A DNA stretch of 64,000 nucleotides from an uncultured Prevotellaceae bacterium (GTDB taxonomy: Bacteria > Bacteroidota > Bacteroidia > Bacteroidales > Bacteroidaceae). The translations under genes and the position numbers were made by a program. Numbering within the stretch: the stretch's first letter is position 1; every line of letters starts with the position of its first letter. Under the pieces are notes generated by a model. That model saw nothing but the letters and a program-made list of their open reading frames with translations, was not told where the DNA came from and did not search any database. This document shows positions 7,883-16,979 of the stretch, piece by piece. The DNA lies in the NCBI GenBank assembly GCA_900315105.1, contig OMXX01000006.1, positions 1-64,000 on the forward strand, written 5' to 3'.

Positions 7883-8506
7883 ATGTTCTCATCACTTCTA
7901 TCAAATCTTCTATCAAATCTGAATTATCCAACGATTTTCTTTTTGATGTTGTTGGAGAGTACCGTGATACCGGTACCGTCAGAATTCGTAGTATCGCCTG
8001 CAGCATATCATGCCGCTGGTGGAAATCTTAATGTATGGCTCGTGATATTGTTTGCCACTATCGGTGCTGACTGTGGTGCAACAATCAACTATCTTGCGGG
8101 CAAGTATCTCGGTCGTCCTGTCATCTACCGTTTTGCAAACAGCAAATGGGGTAAGATGTGCCTTCTCAATCAGGAGAAGGTGGAAAAGAGCGAGAAGTAT
8201 TTCGATGATCATGGTAAGGTGGCAACCATTACAGGTCGTCTCATTCCTGGCATCCGTCATCTCATCAGTATTCCTGCCGGTTTGGCAAGGATGAACTTTG
8301 GCAGTTTCATTCTCTTCACCACTATAGGAGCAGGTGTATGGAATTGTATCCTCGCCGGTCTTGGTTGGTATCTCTACAGCGTTGTGCCTGAAGATCAGCT
8401 TGAGGGTAAGATTCATGAGTATGGCGATTATATCAAATATGCTATCATCGCACTTGTTCTCATAGCAATCGTCTATTTTGTCATAAAGCATAAGATGAAG
8501 AAGTAA
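7883..8506 (+). CDS. DedA-family inner-membrane protein
   Basis: A polytopic inner-membrane protein of the DedA superfamily, members of which are implicated in lipid flipping or envelope and proton homeostasis. The 207 residues show about five hydrophobic segments. The family hallmark is GRLIPGIRHLISIPAGLARM near residues 113-132, and an early ESTVIPVPSE re-entrant segment is also present. The last segment ends in a short Lys-rich tail. It probably shares a transcript with the upstream TPR gene, with palindromic element D forming the 120-bp spacer. The start is the first ATG after that element. Confidence 0.88.
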   Translation: MFSSLLSNLLSNLNYPTIFFLMLLESTVIPVPSEFVVSPAAYHAAGGNLNVWLVILFATIGADCGATINYLAGKYLGRPVIYRFANSKWGKMCLLNQEKVEKSEKYFDDHGKVATITGRLIPGIRHLISIPAGLARMNFGSFILFTTIGAGVWNCILAGLGWYLYSVVPEDQLEGKIHEYGDYIKYAIIALVLIAIVYFVIKHKMKK

Positions 8507-8540
8507 GGCAGCTTTAGAGACATTGCAATTCCGTAGATGG

Positions 8541-8617
8541 TCCATCGATTGTCCATCGATCCTCCATCGAAACGATGGACCATCGATGGAGTATCGATGG
8601 AGTATCGATGGAGTATC
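8541..8617. repeat. Inverted array of 11-bp units (TCCATCGAT / ATCGATGGA)
   Basis: Seven 11-bp units stand in perfect phase: three begin TCCATCGA and four begin GATGGA, three of these being GATGGAGTATC. The two halves are reverse complements and would fold into one long hairpin centred near 8573. The rest of the gap (8618-8890) is AT-rich with no gene seen. Confidence 0.85.
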
Positions 8618-8896
8618 TACGGAGGAAGAAGGGTGGATGAAGGGAAAAAAGAGGGAGATGGAAAGGGTGGAAATGCTATGTCGTTGTGTCGAAACAGAAT
8701 TATGCATTGTGTGTTGTGTAACGTGTGACTGTTAGGAACTTATATGCTATTTTCTGTGGAGAAACTTTGAATTAAGTGTATTGAGCGCAAAAACACAATT
8801 GTGATATCGAAAAGGAATAGTTTATATTCATTTTTGTACAATTTTTATTGATTTATGTGATTTTTTTGTCATATTTATATAAAAACGCTCAGAAAA

Positions 8897-8928
8897 TTTG
8901 CATTTGTTGATATTTTTTTCTACTTTTG
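8897..8928 (+). promoter_or_regulatory. Promoter of the secreted-protein cassette
   Basis: TTTG at 8897-8900 is followed 20 bp later by TACTTTTG at 8921-8928. The predicted transcript has a leader of about 90 nt before the gene at 9025. Confidence 0.65.
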
Positions 8929-9024
8929 CCCTCAATATTCCCGATAAGTGTAAGAAATGATTCGGTCAGGATTACATAGGTGCGGGGAAAACAAATGGAA
9001 GAATAACTAAAAACAATAAAGAAA

Positions 9025-10161
9025 ATGAAACATTTAAAAACACTTATTACCTTGTTTCTGTTAGTGATTGGAACAAGTGTTTTGTGGGCTGAAGACGATG
9101 AGTCTGTTCCTGCGCGTACTGCAGTTTGGAATTGGAAAACTGGATCGCCAATAGACATTTCTGCACAGACCAATTTCGAGAACATTGAAGGCGATATATA
9201 TTCTGATCCTACTGATCAGACAAGCCTTAAACTTCATGTTGATGCGAAGGGTGGCTCGTTCAAATTCATAGATGCTGGTAGAGTTGATTATGCCAAGCTT
9301 ACGAATGGCTGTAAGGTTAGGGTGCCAGTTCGTCGTATAAATGACGTAGTTACTGTTACATGTCAAGCCAAGTATAATTACACAATAGGTGGTGTCGATG
9401 TTAATACTGAGAAAAAAGTATATGAAGCAACCGCACAAGATGCTGCACAAGGTTATGTGGTAATCAAGGCTACAGGTGATGTTCATTTCTACCAAATAGA
9501 TGTTGTACAGAGTTCGTTCAGCTCTATTCTTCCAATGATACAACTTAATAAGGAAGGTTGGGCTTCATTCACATCCCTCATTCCTGGTTATGTTGTAAAA
9601 TTGCCATCAAATTCAACTGCATATGTGGCTACTGCTGTTTATCCTGACGAAGGAGATTTTGGTAAAGTCATACTTACTAAGGTCGAAAAATTCGGTTACG
9701 GAGAGGGTGTATTCATTCATGGTCCTCAATACGAAGGAGTGAATGCTACTATTGTTAAAGGCGGTGAATCTGATGTTCCTAAAATAGAAAATAACATCAC
9801 TCTCGGTTGTACCGAGGATGTTTCCCTTACTTATGAAAGCTGTGCTTATGTTATGGCTACACAGGGTGAGAATGAAGCTGCTGGTTTCTACCACGTGACC
9901 GCTCCCAACGATAAAGCTATTACGGTTCCTGCTGGTAAGGCATTCCTTTATGATCCACAAGGACAGGCAAAGCTAGGACGTCGTGCAAAGTTTTTGAGGA
10001 TAGAATTCGCTGATGGCTCTGAAGCTACAGGTATTGAAAGCGTTCTTGCAGGTGCAAAGACTGAAACTCCTACCGTATTCTACAACCTCTCTGGTCAGAA
10101 GGTTGGTAAGGACTACAAAGGTATTGTTATCGGCAACGATGGCAAGAAGTATGTGAAGTAA
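9025..10161 (+). CDS. Secreted protein with Prevotella-type C-terminal domain
   Basis: A 378-residue exported protein of unknown function. Residues 1-22 form a signal peptide (MKHLKTLITLFLLVIGTSVLWA). Residues of about 30-155 form a domain starting AVWNWKTG that is also present in the much larger pectin esterase at 10617 (there ASWNWTKK, residues of about 160-280). The C-terminal region has the GWASFTSL motif shared with that protein and ends in FYNLSGQKVGKDYKG followed by IVIGNDGKK, a tail common on secreted Prevotella proteins and possibly a sorting or anchoring signal. It is followed by a small peptide gene. It may be a binding partner or a reduced relative of the esterase. Confidence 0.75.
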   Translation: MKHLKTLITLFLLVIGTSVLWAEDDESVPARTAVWNWKTGSPIDISAQTNFENIEGDIYSDPTDQTSLKLHVDAKGGSFKFIDAGRVDYAKLTNGCKVRVPVRRINDVVTVTCQAKYNYTIGGVDVNTEKKVYEATAQDAAQGYVVIKATGDVHFYQIDVVQSSFSSILPMIQLNKEGWASFTSLIPGYVVKLPSNSTAYVATAVYPDEGDFGKVILTKVEKFGYGEGVFIHGPQYEGVNATIVKGGESDVPKIENNITLGCTEDVSLTYESCAYVMATQGENEAAGFYHVTAPNDKAITVPAGKAFLYDPQGQAKLGRRAKFLRIEFADGSEATGIESVLAGAKTETPTVFYNLSGQKVGKDYKGIVIGNDGKKYVK

Positions 10162-10196
10162 ACTTGAATATTAATTCTCTATATATAGATAAAGAT

Positions 10197-10358
10197 ATGA
10201 ATAAGAAATATATCAAGCCTTCAATCGTTGTTGAGGCAACTCTTCTCAAGACTCTTATGGAAACGATTTCGGTTCCTGTTCAGGGTGAAATTGATGATCC
10301 TACTAACTATACCGTCAATGCTAAGGATGGTGACATCTGGGATGATGAGGAAGAGTAG
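10197..10358 (+). CDS. Small KPSIVVE-type peptide, acidic C-terminus
   Basis: A 53-residue peptide beginning MNKKYIKPSIVVEATLL and ending in an acidic stretch (WDDEEE). It shares the N-terminal pattern YIKPSIVVE, a Leu/Met-rich middle and a TxS motif with the peptide at 14379, which follows the next secreted protein. No export signal is evident. Small KPSI peptides of this kind are frequent in Bacteroidetes and some resemble leader-type peptide precursors, but no modifying enzyme is nearby. The start is the ATG after AAAGAT at 10197. A strong terminator follows 34 bp after the stop. Confidence 0.65.
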   Translation: MNKKYIKPSIVVEATLLKTLMETISVPVQGEIDDPTNYTVNAKDGDIWDDEEE

Positions 10359-10391
10359 TTAATACTTGAGTTATTTAGACACAGACAATAG

Positions 10392-10423
10392 AAACGGCAC
10401 TCGTAAGGGTGCCGTTTTTTTTT
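10392..10423 (+). terminator. Intrinsic terminator after the first peptide cassette
   Basis: A 9-bp stem AAACGGCAC/GTGCCGTTT with an 8-nt loop is followed by a run of T residues. Confidence 0.85.
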
Positions 10424-10480
10424 GAATGCAGAGGTGAGTTTTTCTTGTAGAATATTTTTACGATTAAATCGCAATAAAAA

Positions 10481-10512
10481 TTTGGAGAAAAGAAAAAAGA
10501 TTTGTATCTTTG
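10481..10512 (+). promoter_or_regulatory. Promoter of the pectin esterase cassette
   Basis: TTTG at 10481-10484 is followed after 20 bp by TATCTTTG at 10505-10512. The leader to the start codon is about 100 nt. Confidence 0.65.
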
Positions 10513-10616
10513 CATCGGAATCCCTTTTAGCAGTTAGAAGTATATAGTAAACTTATTTCTGATTAGGAATTGTAATAACCTTATATTTGATAGTATTAAC
10601 ATAAACAACAAGCAAT

Positions 10617-13600
10617 ATGCAGAAAAGAATAAAAACATTATTGACGCTGTTCCTATTGATTATGGGAACTATGATGTCGTGGGCAGAATTCAAGGATTTT
10701 GAAATAAATCTGACGGAAGCTACAGCTAACGATGGCAATTCCTCGCAGATTTCTGCTTCCTATCTTCCTGAAGGTGTGACACAGATTTTCTATGGAGGTG
10801 ATAGGGTAGCTGCTTATAATGGTGGTCAGCATGGTTGGCAGTATGCCGCATTCCAGTTTGATGTTGATGGACCTGTTGATATTATCGTTGGCGGTTGTCA
10901 ATCATCTCAGGTTAATGCTACCGTCACAGATGATAAGGGTGATTTGTTGAAAGAATTGGCTACGGGCGAAGCTCTTGGTTGCGGAGGTGTGGCTATTTAC
11001 AAATACACAGGTAATGCTGCAACTTTGAGAGTTTATTGTGGCCAGTATTGTCCGTCAATCAAGGTCCAGAAACCTACCAAGGAGAACTTTGTGGCTTCTT
11101 GGAATTGGACAAAGAAGCCCGCAGCATTGAATAAGGAAATAAATTATTCTGTAGGGTGGCTTTCTGCAGATAATGGTATTTCAATGTATGTTGATGCAAG
11201 TGCATCAAAGTTGTATGCTGTTGGTCGCGACAATGCCCAGTTCAACAAAAATGCACGTTTGCTAGTTCCTGTCTATGGCATTAATGACGAGGTTGCTGTT
11301 ATAGGCTTTCCTGGTTATACTGGTTTTTCTATTCATGGAGAGAACTATACATCAGATGCGACAGGTATTAAGGTTAATGCAGAGGATGTGATGCAGGGAT
11401 ATATTGTGATAACAAGTACAGATGACAACAAATATATAAAAACTGTAACACTTAAGCATAATGAGGGTGCTCCTTCTCCTATTACATTTAAGGATTTTGC
11501 TATAGATTTCCAGGCAAATCCTTATAAGGTCACTCTGCCGGGCGATGGAAAACTGCCATCTAATGTAACGGTAAACGCAGATACCTATAATGGAGCGCAG
11601 CATGGTGTGCAGGACCCTACAATCACAGTAGGTGTGACGGGGCCGGTTAAGTTTACTATCGGTTCTTGTCATTATGGTGGCCATACTGTTACTATTAAAG
11701 ATGAGGAAGGAAACACCTTGGCTACAGTTGACAACGACAACGGTTGTGACAATGAAAATCAGAAAACGAAGTATGTAGAGTGGATATACAACAAAGAGAA
11801 GGCTGCCACTTTGACATTTGCTGTTAATGGCTACCTCCCATTCTTTAATGCAGAGGAATTGGAGTATGTTCCTGATGTCGAGGTTGCGTATTATGATACT
11901 AATGGCAGATCTATTGGTAAGGAGACTGTAGAAGGCTATTCCACACTAAAGTTCAAATTTGGAGAATCTGACGTTACTGTCGCTTCTGGAAAGAAATTCC
12001 GTGGTTGGTATGATGGCAATGGCTTATCTGCAAAACCTGTGGAAGAGGGTATTGCTCTTACAAAAAATATAAAACTTTATGCAAAGGCTACAGTTCTTGA
12101 GAAAGCTACAAAAACTTCAACCCATACCTATGACCTTACAAAGTCTGATTGGTATCAGAATGAGCATGACCTCATTGAAATTACTGGTGGAAAATGGAAT
12201 GATGGTCAGCATGGTTGGAGTGTTGGAGCAGGTTCAACCGTGAAGTTGCAGGTTGCAGGTGATGCTTTGATTACGGTATCAAATTGTCAGTTTGCACATG
12301 AGGCTAACATGACTTTGACGGATGCCTCAAATAATGTGATAGGCGTGGCAAGTGCAAAAGCTCCAGAAGGTAAGGATGGAGAGACTGTAAAATTCAAGTA
12401 TAGTGGTGGCGCTACGACGTTGACTCTGACTTATGCAGGTGTGGCGTATATCCATAATATTTCAGTAGAGCATTTTACTTCTGTTGCATTTGAGCCGTTC
12501 AAGATAGATTTCCGTACAGAGCCATATACAATTGTGACTCCGACTAGTCATGTTCCTGCAAATGTAAAGGTTGTGAGTGGTATTTGGCATAACGAGGGCA
12601 TAAATCCTGACTATAACAGGCTTGGATATATACACGCAGTATTAAGGGTCTATGTTGATCGCCCTGTAAAGTTTACTATCGGAAAGAGTAATGAAACCGA
12701 CCATGCCTCGGTAAACGTTGACGGTGGCGCAACAACAGTTATTAAGACTAATTTCAAGGAAGAAGGCGGTGTTTGCGACGACGGTCCTGGTACTTATAGT
12801 CATAATGTTAAATATGTATATAAGGGAACTGAACCTGCAATCCTTGTATTTGACCTTGGTGAGTACTGCCCATACTTCTTCGCTGAGGAGTGGAAATGTC
12901 CAGACTTTGACGAGGCAACAAAGACATTCTACGTGGGAGAAGGCAATGTTGATCAGTTGAAGGATGCTATCATCGAGGCTAATGCGATGGGTGGTAATGC
13001 TACGATATTTCTTCCAAATGGAACATACGATCTTAGTACAGATATAAATACTGAGATTATAGCAGATAAAATCGCTATCGTTGGTGAGTCAAGAGATGGC
13101 GTTATTATCAAGAATAGTCCAGCTAAGGAAGGACCTGGCAATACCGCAACTTTGAAGAACTCAAGTACAGGCTTCTATTTGCAGAACCTTACAATCCAGT
13201 GCGATGCTCCTTATAATCCTAAAACAAAGGCAGAGCGTGGCGTTGCATTATGGGATCGTGGAACAAAGACTATCTGCAAGAATGTATATCTAAAGGGTAA
13301 GCAAGATACATATTACAGCAATGGTGCTGAGGGTATGATTGCTTACTTCGAAGGTGGTAAGATTGAAGGTGCCGTTGATTTCATCTGCGGTTCAGGTAAT
13401 GTTTTCTTCAATAGCGTTATATTGAATGTTATTGAAACCGATCATATATCAAGTGGTGGATGCATAGCCGCTCCTTCTACTTACGAATCGGAAAAAGGTT
13501 ATGTATTTGCTAATTGCTTGATTACTGCAGCCTCTTCTCAGAAGGATACGTACAATCTTGCTCGTGGCTGGCAAAATTCTCCAGCAGCTCTTTTCGTTCG

Positions 13601-14357
13601 TACTATATTCGAAGCAAATCCAAGTTCTGAATATTGGGGGGAAAATATAAATGATTTGACATCTCGTCGATTCGCTGCTAATGGTACAAGTGCTAAAAAT
13701 GATGTTGGCGCGATTTCCATAACCAAGGCTACTCTAGCCGAATTTGCAAGTGGTTGGGATCCTGCTGCTATCATCTCTCAGCATAGCCCAATCAAGACAA
13801 ATGCTGCAGGATGGGCTTCATACACCGCGTTCACAGATGTATATCTTGAAGGTGAGGATGTAAAGGCTTATACTGCAATACAGATAAATAAGAATTCGGT
13901 TTTGCTTAAAACAATTGATGACAAAGTGATTCCTGCAGGTACTGCGGTATTCGTAAAAGGTGCAGAGGAAACGGCGTATCATGTAAAAGGAACTCTTGCT
14001 AGTCCTCGTATTGGAACTAATTATCTCACGCCTGTACTTTTCGACACTCCTCTTATTGCTGGTAAAAATGCCTTTGTTATAGGAACAAGAGATGGTGTAT
14101 GTGGTCTGTATTTGGTGAATTCCGATATAGTTGTTCCTGCAGGCAAATGCTATCTTAATGCGGGTAATGCCTCTTTGGTACTTGCTAAGGATGAGTTGCA
14201 GTTTGTTTTCTATGACTCTGAAACTACAGGTATCAATAATATTGATGCTGATACTGATGCTGATGCATTTGTGTATAACCTCTCGGGTCAGAAAGTTGGC
14301 AATGGCTATAAGGGCATTGTCGTTCGCAAGGACGGCAAGAAGTATATGGCTAAGTAA
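10617..14357 (+). CDS. Large multidomain secreted pectin methylesterase
   Basis: A 1246-residue exported protein with a pectin methylesterase (carbohydrate esterase family 8) domain that would remove methyl esters from homogalacturonan. After the signal peptide (1-23) come several related beta modules with QHGWQ and GPVKFTIG motifs (about 24-150, 285-410, 498-620, 625-755). Between them are a WNW domain shared with the 9025 protein (160-280) and an InlB-like repeat (about 417-492, with FRGWYDGNG). The esterase domain spans about 760-1050 and has QDTYYS (Gln896, Asp897), GAVDFICGSGN (Asp921) and LARGW (Arg983, Trp985), so the known catalytic residues are present. It ends in the NLSGQKVG tail. 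Together with GH105 at 2046 it indicates pectin use. Confidence 0.88.
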   Translation: MQKRIKTLLTLFLLIMGTMMSWAEFKDFEINLTEATANDGNSSQISASYLPEGVTQIFYGGDRVAAYNGGQHGWQYAAFQFDVDGPVDIIVGGCQSSQVNATVTDDKGDLLKELATGEALGCGGVAIYKYTGNAATLRVYCGQYCPSIKVQKPTKENFVASWNWTKKPAALNKEINYSVGWLSADNGISMYVDASASKLYAVGRDNAQFNKNARLLVPVYGINDEVAVIGFPGYTGFSIHGENYTSDATGIKVNAEDVMQGYIVITSTDDNKYIKTVTLKHNEGAPSPITFKDFAIDFQANPYKVTLPGDGKLPSNVTVNADTYNGAQHGVQDPTITVGVTGPVKFTIGSCHYGGHTVTIKDEEGNTLATVDNDNGCDNENQKTKYVEWIYNKEKAATLTFAVNGYLPFFNAEELEYVPDVEVAYYDTNGRSIGKETVEGYSTLKFKFGESDVTVASGKKFRGWYDGNGLSAKPVEEGIALTKNIKLYAKATVLEKATKTSTHTYDLTKSDWYQNEHDLIEITGGKWNDGQHGWSVGAGSTVKLQVAGDALITVSNCQFAHEANMTLTDASNNVIGVASAKAPEGKDGETVKFKYSGGATTLTLTYAGVAYIHNISVEHFTSVAFEPFKIDFRTEPYTIVTPTSHVPANVKVVSGIWHNEGINPDYNRLGYIHAVLRVYVDRPVKFTIGKSNETDHASVNVDGGATTVIKTNFKEEGGVCDDGPGTYSHNVKYVYKGTEPAILVFDLGEYCPYFFAEEWKCPDFDEATKTFYVGEGNVDQLKDAIIEANAMGGNATIFLPNGTYDLSTDINTEIIADKIAIVGESRDGVIIKNSPAKEGPGNTATLKNSSTGFYLQNLTIQCDAPYNPKTKAERGVALWDRGTKTICKNVYLKGKQDTYYSNGAEGMIAYFEGGKIEGAVDFICGSGNVFFNSVILNVIETDHISSGGCIAAPSTYESEKGYVFANCLITAASSQKDTYNLARGWQNSPAALFVRTIFEANPSSEYWGENINDLTSRRFAANGTSAKNDVGAISITKATLAEFASGWDPAAIISQHSPIKTNAAGWASYTAFTDVYLEGEDVKAYTAIQINKNSVLLKTIDDKVIPAGTAVFVKGAEETAYHVKGTLASPRIGTNYLTPVLFDTPLIAGKNAFVIGTRDGVCGLYLVNSDIVVPAGKCYLNAGNASLVLAKDELQFVFYDSETTGINNIDADTDADAFVYNLSGQKVGNGYKGIVVRKDGKKYMAK

Positions 14358-14378
14358 TAACTTTAAAAAGGAAAAGAT

Positions 14379-14585
14379 ATGAAAAAGATATATATAAAAC
14401 CTTCCATTGTGGTGGAGAAATCTGTCCTGCCAGCAATTATGGATACGCTTTCTGCCGATTACATGGAGTTCGGAGGTGGGACTGGTGGTACAGGTGATGG
14501 TGAGACCCCAATTGAAGTCCAGTCAAAGTATATGTATTACGATGGCTTTGGTAGTTTTGACACTTTTGATGAGGATGATTATTAA
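14379..14585 (+). CDS. Small KPSIVVE-type peptide, second copy
   Basis: A 68-residue peptide starting MKKIYIKPSIVVEKSVLP, paralogous at its N-terminus to the 10197 peptide. The middle is Gly-rich (GGGTGGTGDG) and the C-terminus acidic and aromatic (FDTFDEDDY). It lies 21 bp after the esterase stop and before a strong terminator, so it is co-transcribed with the esterase. The function is unknown. The repeated pairing with a NLSGQKV-tailed protein suggests a shared role in that system, which is inference only. Confidence 0.65.
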   Translation: MKKIYIKPSIVVEKSVLPAIMDTLSADYMEFGGGTGGTGDGETPIEVQSKYMYYDGFGSFDTFDEDDY

Positions 14586-14599
14586 TGTATAGGATAAAG

Positions 14600-14627
14600 G
14601 CGGTGCCCGTTCGGGTACCGCTTTTTT
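14600..14627 (+). terminator. Intrinsic terminator after the esterase cassette
   Basis: Stem GCGGTGCCCG/CGGGTACCGC with a two-base TT between the arms is followed by six T residues. Confidence 0.85.
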
Positions 14628-14752
14628 GTGCGCAAATCATTTGTAAGTGTCTTAAAAAACAAAAAGATAGAATTGATGGACGCGTAGTTACGATTTTATG
14701 TTAAGAGAGTTAAAAAAATAGGGATTTGTTACTAAAATCGGATTTTTTTTAC

Positions 14753-14760
14753 TAACTTTG
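14753..14760 (+). promoter_or_regulatory. -7 promoter element of the ior operon
   Basis: TAACTTTG lies 41 bp before iorA. A TTTG at 14725-14728 is 24 bp upstream, a longer spacing than usual. Confidence 0.55.
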
Positions 14761-14801
14761 CATGCTAAAAGTGAAAATTTAATATTACCTAAAACAAAAT
14801 A

Positions 14802-16403
14802 ATGAGTAAAAAATTGTTGCTCGGCGACGAGGCTATTGCCTTGGGAGCTATCCATGCCGGACTTAGTGGCGTGTATGCTTATCCTGGTACTCCAAGTACT
14901 GAGATCACAGAATTTATTCAAGGCAATGATATTGCGAAAAAACGTGGTGTGCATAGTCGCTGGTGTACTAATGAGAAGACAGCCATGGAGGCTGCTCTCG
15001 GAATGTCGTATGCTGGTAAGCGTGCATTGGTATGTATGAAGCATGTCGGTATGAACGTATGTGCCGATGCTTTTGTTAATTCTGCTATCACAGGTGTTAA
15101 TGGCGGTCTTATCGTGCTTGCTGCCGACGACCCTTCAATGCATTCAAGTCAGAATGAGCAGGATTCACGTTTCTATGCAAAGTTTGCCATGATTCCAGCT
15201 TTCGAGCCTTCTAATCAGCAGGAGGCATACGATATGATGAGGACAGCCTTTGAGTATTCTGAGGCTATCAAGGAACCTGTTGTTCTGCGTATCGTTACCC
15301 GTCTGGCTCATAGCCGTGCAGGTGTTGAGACTGGTGATCTTCTCGATGAGAACAAGATGAACGCTTCTACCGACCAGTGGGTTCTCCTTCCTGGTATTGC
15401 AAAGAAAAAGTATGCTGCCCTTATCGACAAGCAGCCTGCTATGGTAGAGGCTTCTGAGAAGTCTATTTATAATAAGGTAGAGACAGTCGCAGACAAGAAA
15501 CTTGGTGTTATTGCCTGTGGTATCGGTTACAACTACGTGAAGGAAGCTGTTGGCGACAATGCCAATATCCTTAAGATTTCACAATATCCATTGCCTGCCG
15601 AGAAGGTTATGCAGCTTGCAAAGGAGTGTGACGAAATCCTCGTTGTTGAGGATGGTCAGCCAGTTGTAGAGGAAGAGGCACGTCGCATCATCGGTGATGT
15701 TGCTCCTATCAAGGGACGCTATACTGGTGATCTCCCTCGTTATGGTGAGCTTACTCCTGATAGTGTAGCAAAGGCACTTGGCGTGAATCTGCCAGAGGGC
15801 TTTGCTCCTGCAAAGAACCTTGCAGCACGTCCTCCACAGCTTTGTCAGGGTTGCGGTCATAGGGATGTGTATGGTGCATTGCGTCAGATCATTGATGAGT
15901 TTGAGGATGCCCGCGTATTTGGTGACATCGGTTGTTATACCCTCGGTGCTCTGCCTCCATTCAAGGCTCTTGCTTCTTGTGTGGATATGGGTGCTTCTAT
16001 CACAATGGCTAAGGGCGCTGCCGATGCAGGTCTTCGTCCTTCAATCGCCATCATTGGTGACTCTACATTCACTCACTCTGGTATGACAGGTTTGCTTGAT
16101 GCTATCAATGATAATTCTCCTATCACGGTAATCATTTCTGATAACCTCACCACTGGTATGACTGGTGGTCAGGATAGTGCTGGTACCAATAAGTTCGAGG
16201 CTATCTGTCTCGGTCTTGGCATGGATCCAGAGCATCTTCATGTTGTAACGCCTCTTCCAAAGAATATTCCTGCTATCACAGAGCTTATCCGCAAGGAATT
16301 GGCTTATGAGGGTGTAAGTGTCATTATTCCAAGAAGAGAGTGCATTCAGACAGCGTCTCGTCATGCTCGTGAAAAGGCAAAAGCAAAGGAGGGGGCTAAG
16401 TAA
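14802..16403 (+). CDS. iorA: Indolepyruvate:ferredoxin oxidoreductase, alpha subunit
   Basis: The catalytic subunit of the thiamine-diphosphate enzyme that converts aryl pyruvates (indolepyruvate, phenylpyruvate) with CoA to aryl-acetyl-CoA plus CO2 and reduced ferredoxin, or runs in reverse. Family features are YAYPGTPSTEITEF near the N-terminus, CQGCGHRD and FGDIGCYTLGALPPF, and the TPP-binding IIGDSTFTHSG followed by DNLTTGMTGGQD. The length is 533 residues. The C-terminus stops after RRECIQTASRHAREK with no CxxCxxC clusters, so the ferredoxin domain found in longer archaeal IorA proteins is absent and an external electron carrier is implied. It is followed after 2 bp by iorB. Confidence 0.93.
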   Translation: MSKKLLLGDEAIALGAIHAGLSGVYAYPGTPSTEITEFIQGNDIAKKRGVHSRWCTNEKTAMEAALGMSYAGKRALVCMKHVGMNVCADAFVNSAITGVNGGLIVLAADDPSMHSSQNEQDSRFYAKFAMIPAFEPSNQQEAYDMMRTAFEYSEAIKEPVVLRIVTRLAHSRAGVETGDLLDENKMNASTDQWVLLPGIAKKKYAALIDKQPAMVEASEKSIYNKVETVADKKLGVIACGIGYNYVKEAVGDNANILKISQYPLPAEKVMQLAKECDEILVVEDGQPVVEEEARRIIGDVAPIKGRYTGDLPRYGELTPDSVAKALGVNLPEGFAPAKNLAARPPQLCQGCGHRDVYGALRQIIDEFEDARVFGDIGCYTLGALPPFKALASCVDMGASITMAKGAADAGLRPSIAIIGDSTFTHSGMTGLLDAINDNSPITVIISDNLTTGMTGGQDSAGTNKFEAICLGLGMDPEHLHVVTPLPKNIPAITELIRKELAYEGVSVIIPRRECIQTASRHAREKAKAKEGAK

Positions 16404-16405
16404 TT

Positions 16406-16978
16406 ATGAAAAAAGATATAATTCTCTGCGGTGTGGGAGGACAAGGTATCCTCTCTATCGCTACAATCATAGGTGAGGCTGCAACCAAGGCTGGCTTGTA
16501 TCTGAAGCAGGCAGAGGTTCACGGTATGAGTCAGAGAGGTGGTGACGTGCAGTCAAACCTTCGTCTCAGCACCGAGCCAATCTATTCAGATCTTATCTCG
16601 CTCGGAGGTGCTGATGTGGTTATCTCTATGGAACCAATGGAGGCTCTCCGTTATATGCCTTATCTCTCAAAGAAGGGCACCGTGGTGACTTCAAGCAAGC
16701 CATTCGTAAATATCCCTAACTATCCTGATGAGGATGCTCTTCAGGCAGAGCTTGATAGCCTTCCTTCAGTGGCTAAGCTCGATATTGATACTGTGGCTAA
16801 GGATGCGGGCAATCCTCGTGGCGCTAACATGGTGCTTCTCGGTATGGCTGCTCCTTATATCGGAATTCTTACCGTAGAGCAGCTTCGTGCCGCTATCGCT
16901 GTTGTCTTTGCCCGTAAGGGTGAGGCTGTGGTAGAGGCTAACCTCAAGGCTTTTGATGAAGGAGTAAGAAATAAGTAA
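16406..16978 (+). CDS. iorB: Indolepyruvate:ferredoxin oxidoreductase, beta subunit
   Basis: The 190-residue gamma/beta-type subunit of the 2-oxoacid:ferredoxin oxidoreductase, pairing with IorA. It begins with the typical MKKDIILCGVGGQGILS nucleotide-binding segment, followed by EVHGMSQRGGDVQSNLR, a family hallmark. It lies 2 bp after iorA and is certainly co-transcribed. The next gene is an aryl-CoA ligase, and the intervening 150 bp is a palindromic element that starts directly after the stop codon. Confidence 0.93.
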   Translation: MKKDIILCGVGGQGILSIATIIGEAATKAGLYLKQAEVHGMSQRGGDVQSNLRLSTEPIYSDLISLGGADVVISMEPMEALRYMPYLSKKGTVVTSSKPFVNIPNYPDEDALQAELDSLPSVAKLDIDTVAKDAGNPRGANMVLLGMAAPYIGILTVEQLRAAIAVVFARKGEAVVEANLKAFDEGVRNK

Positions 16979-16979
16979 A

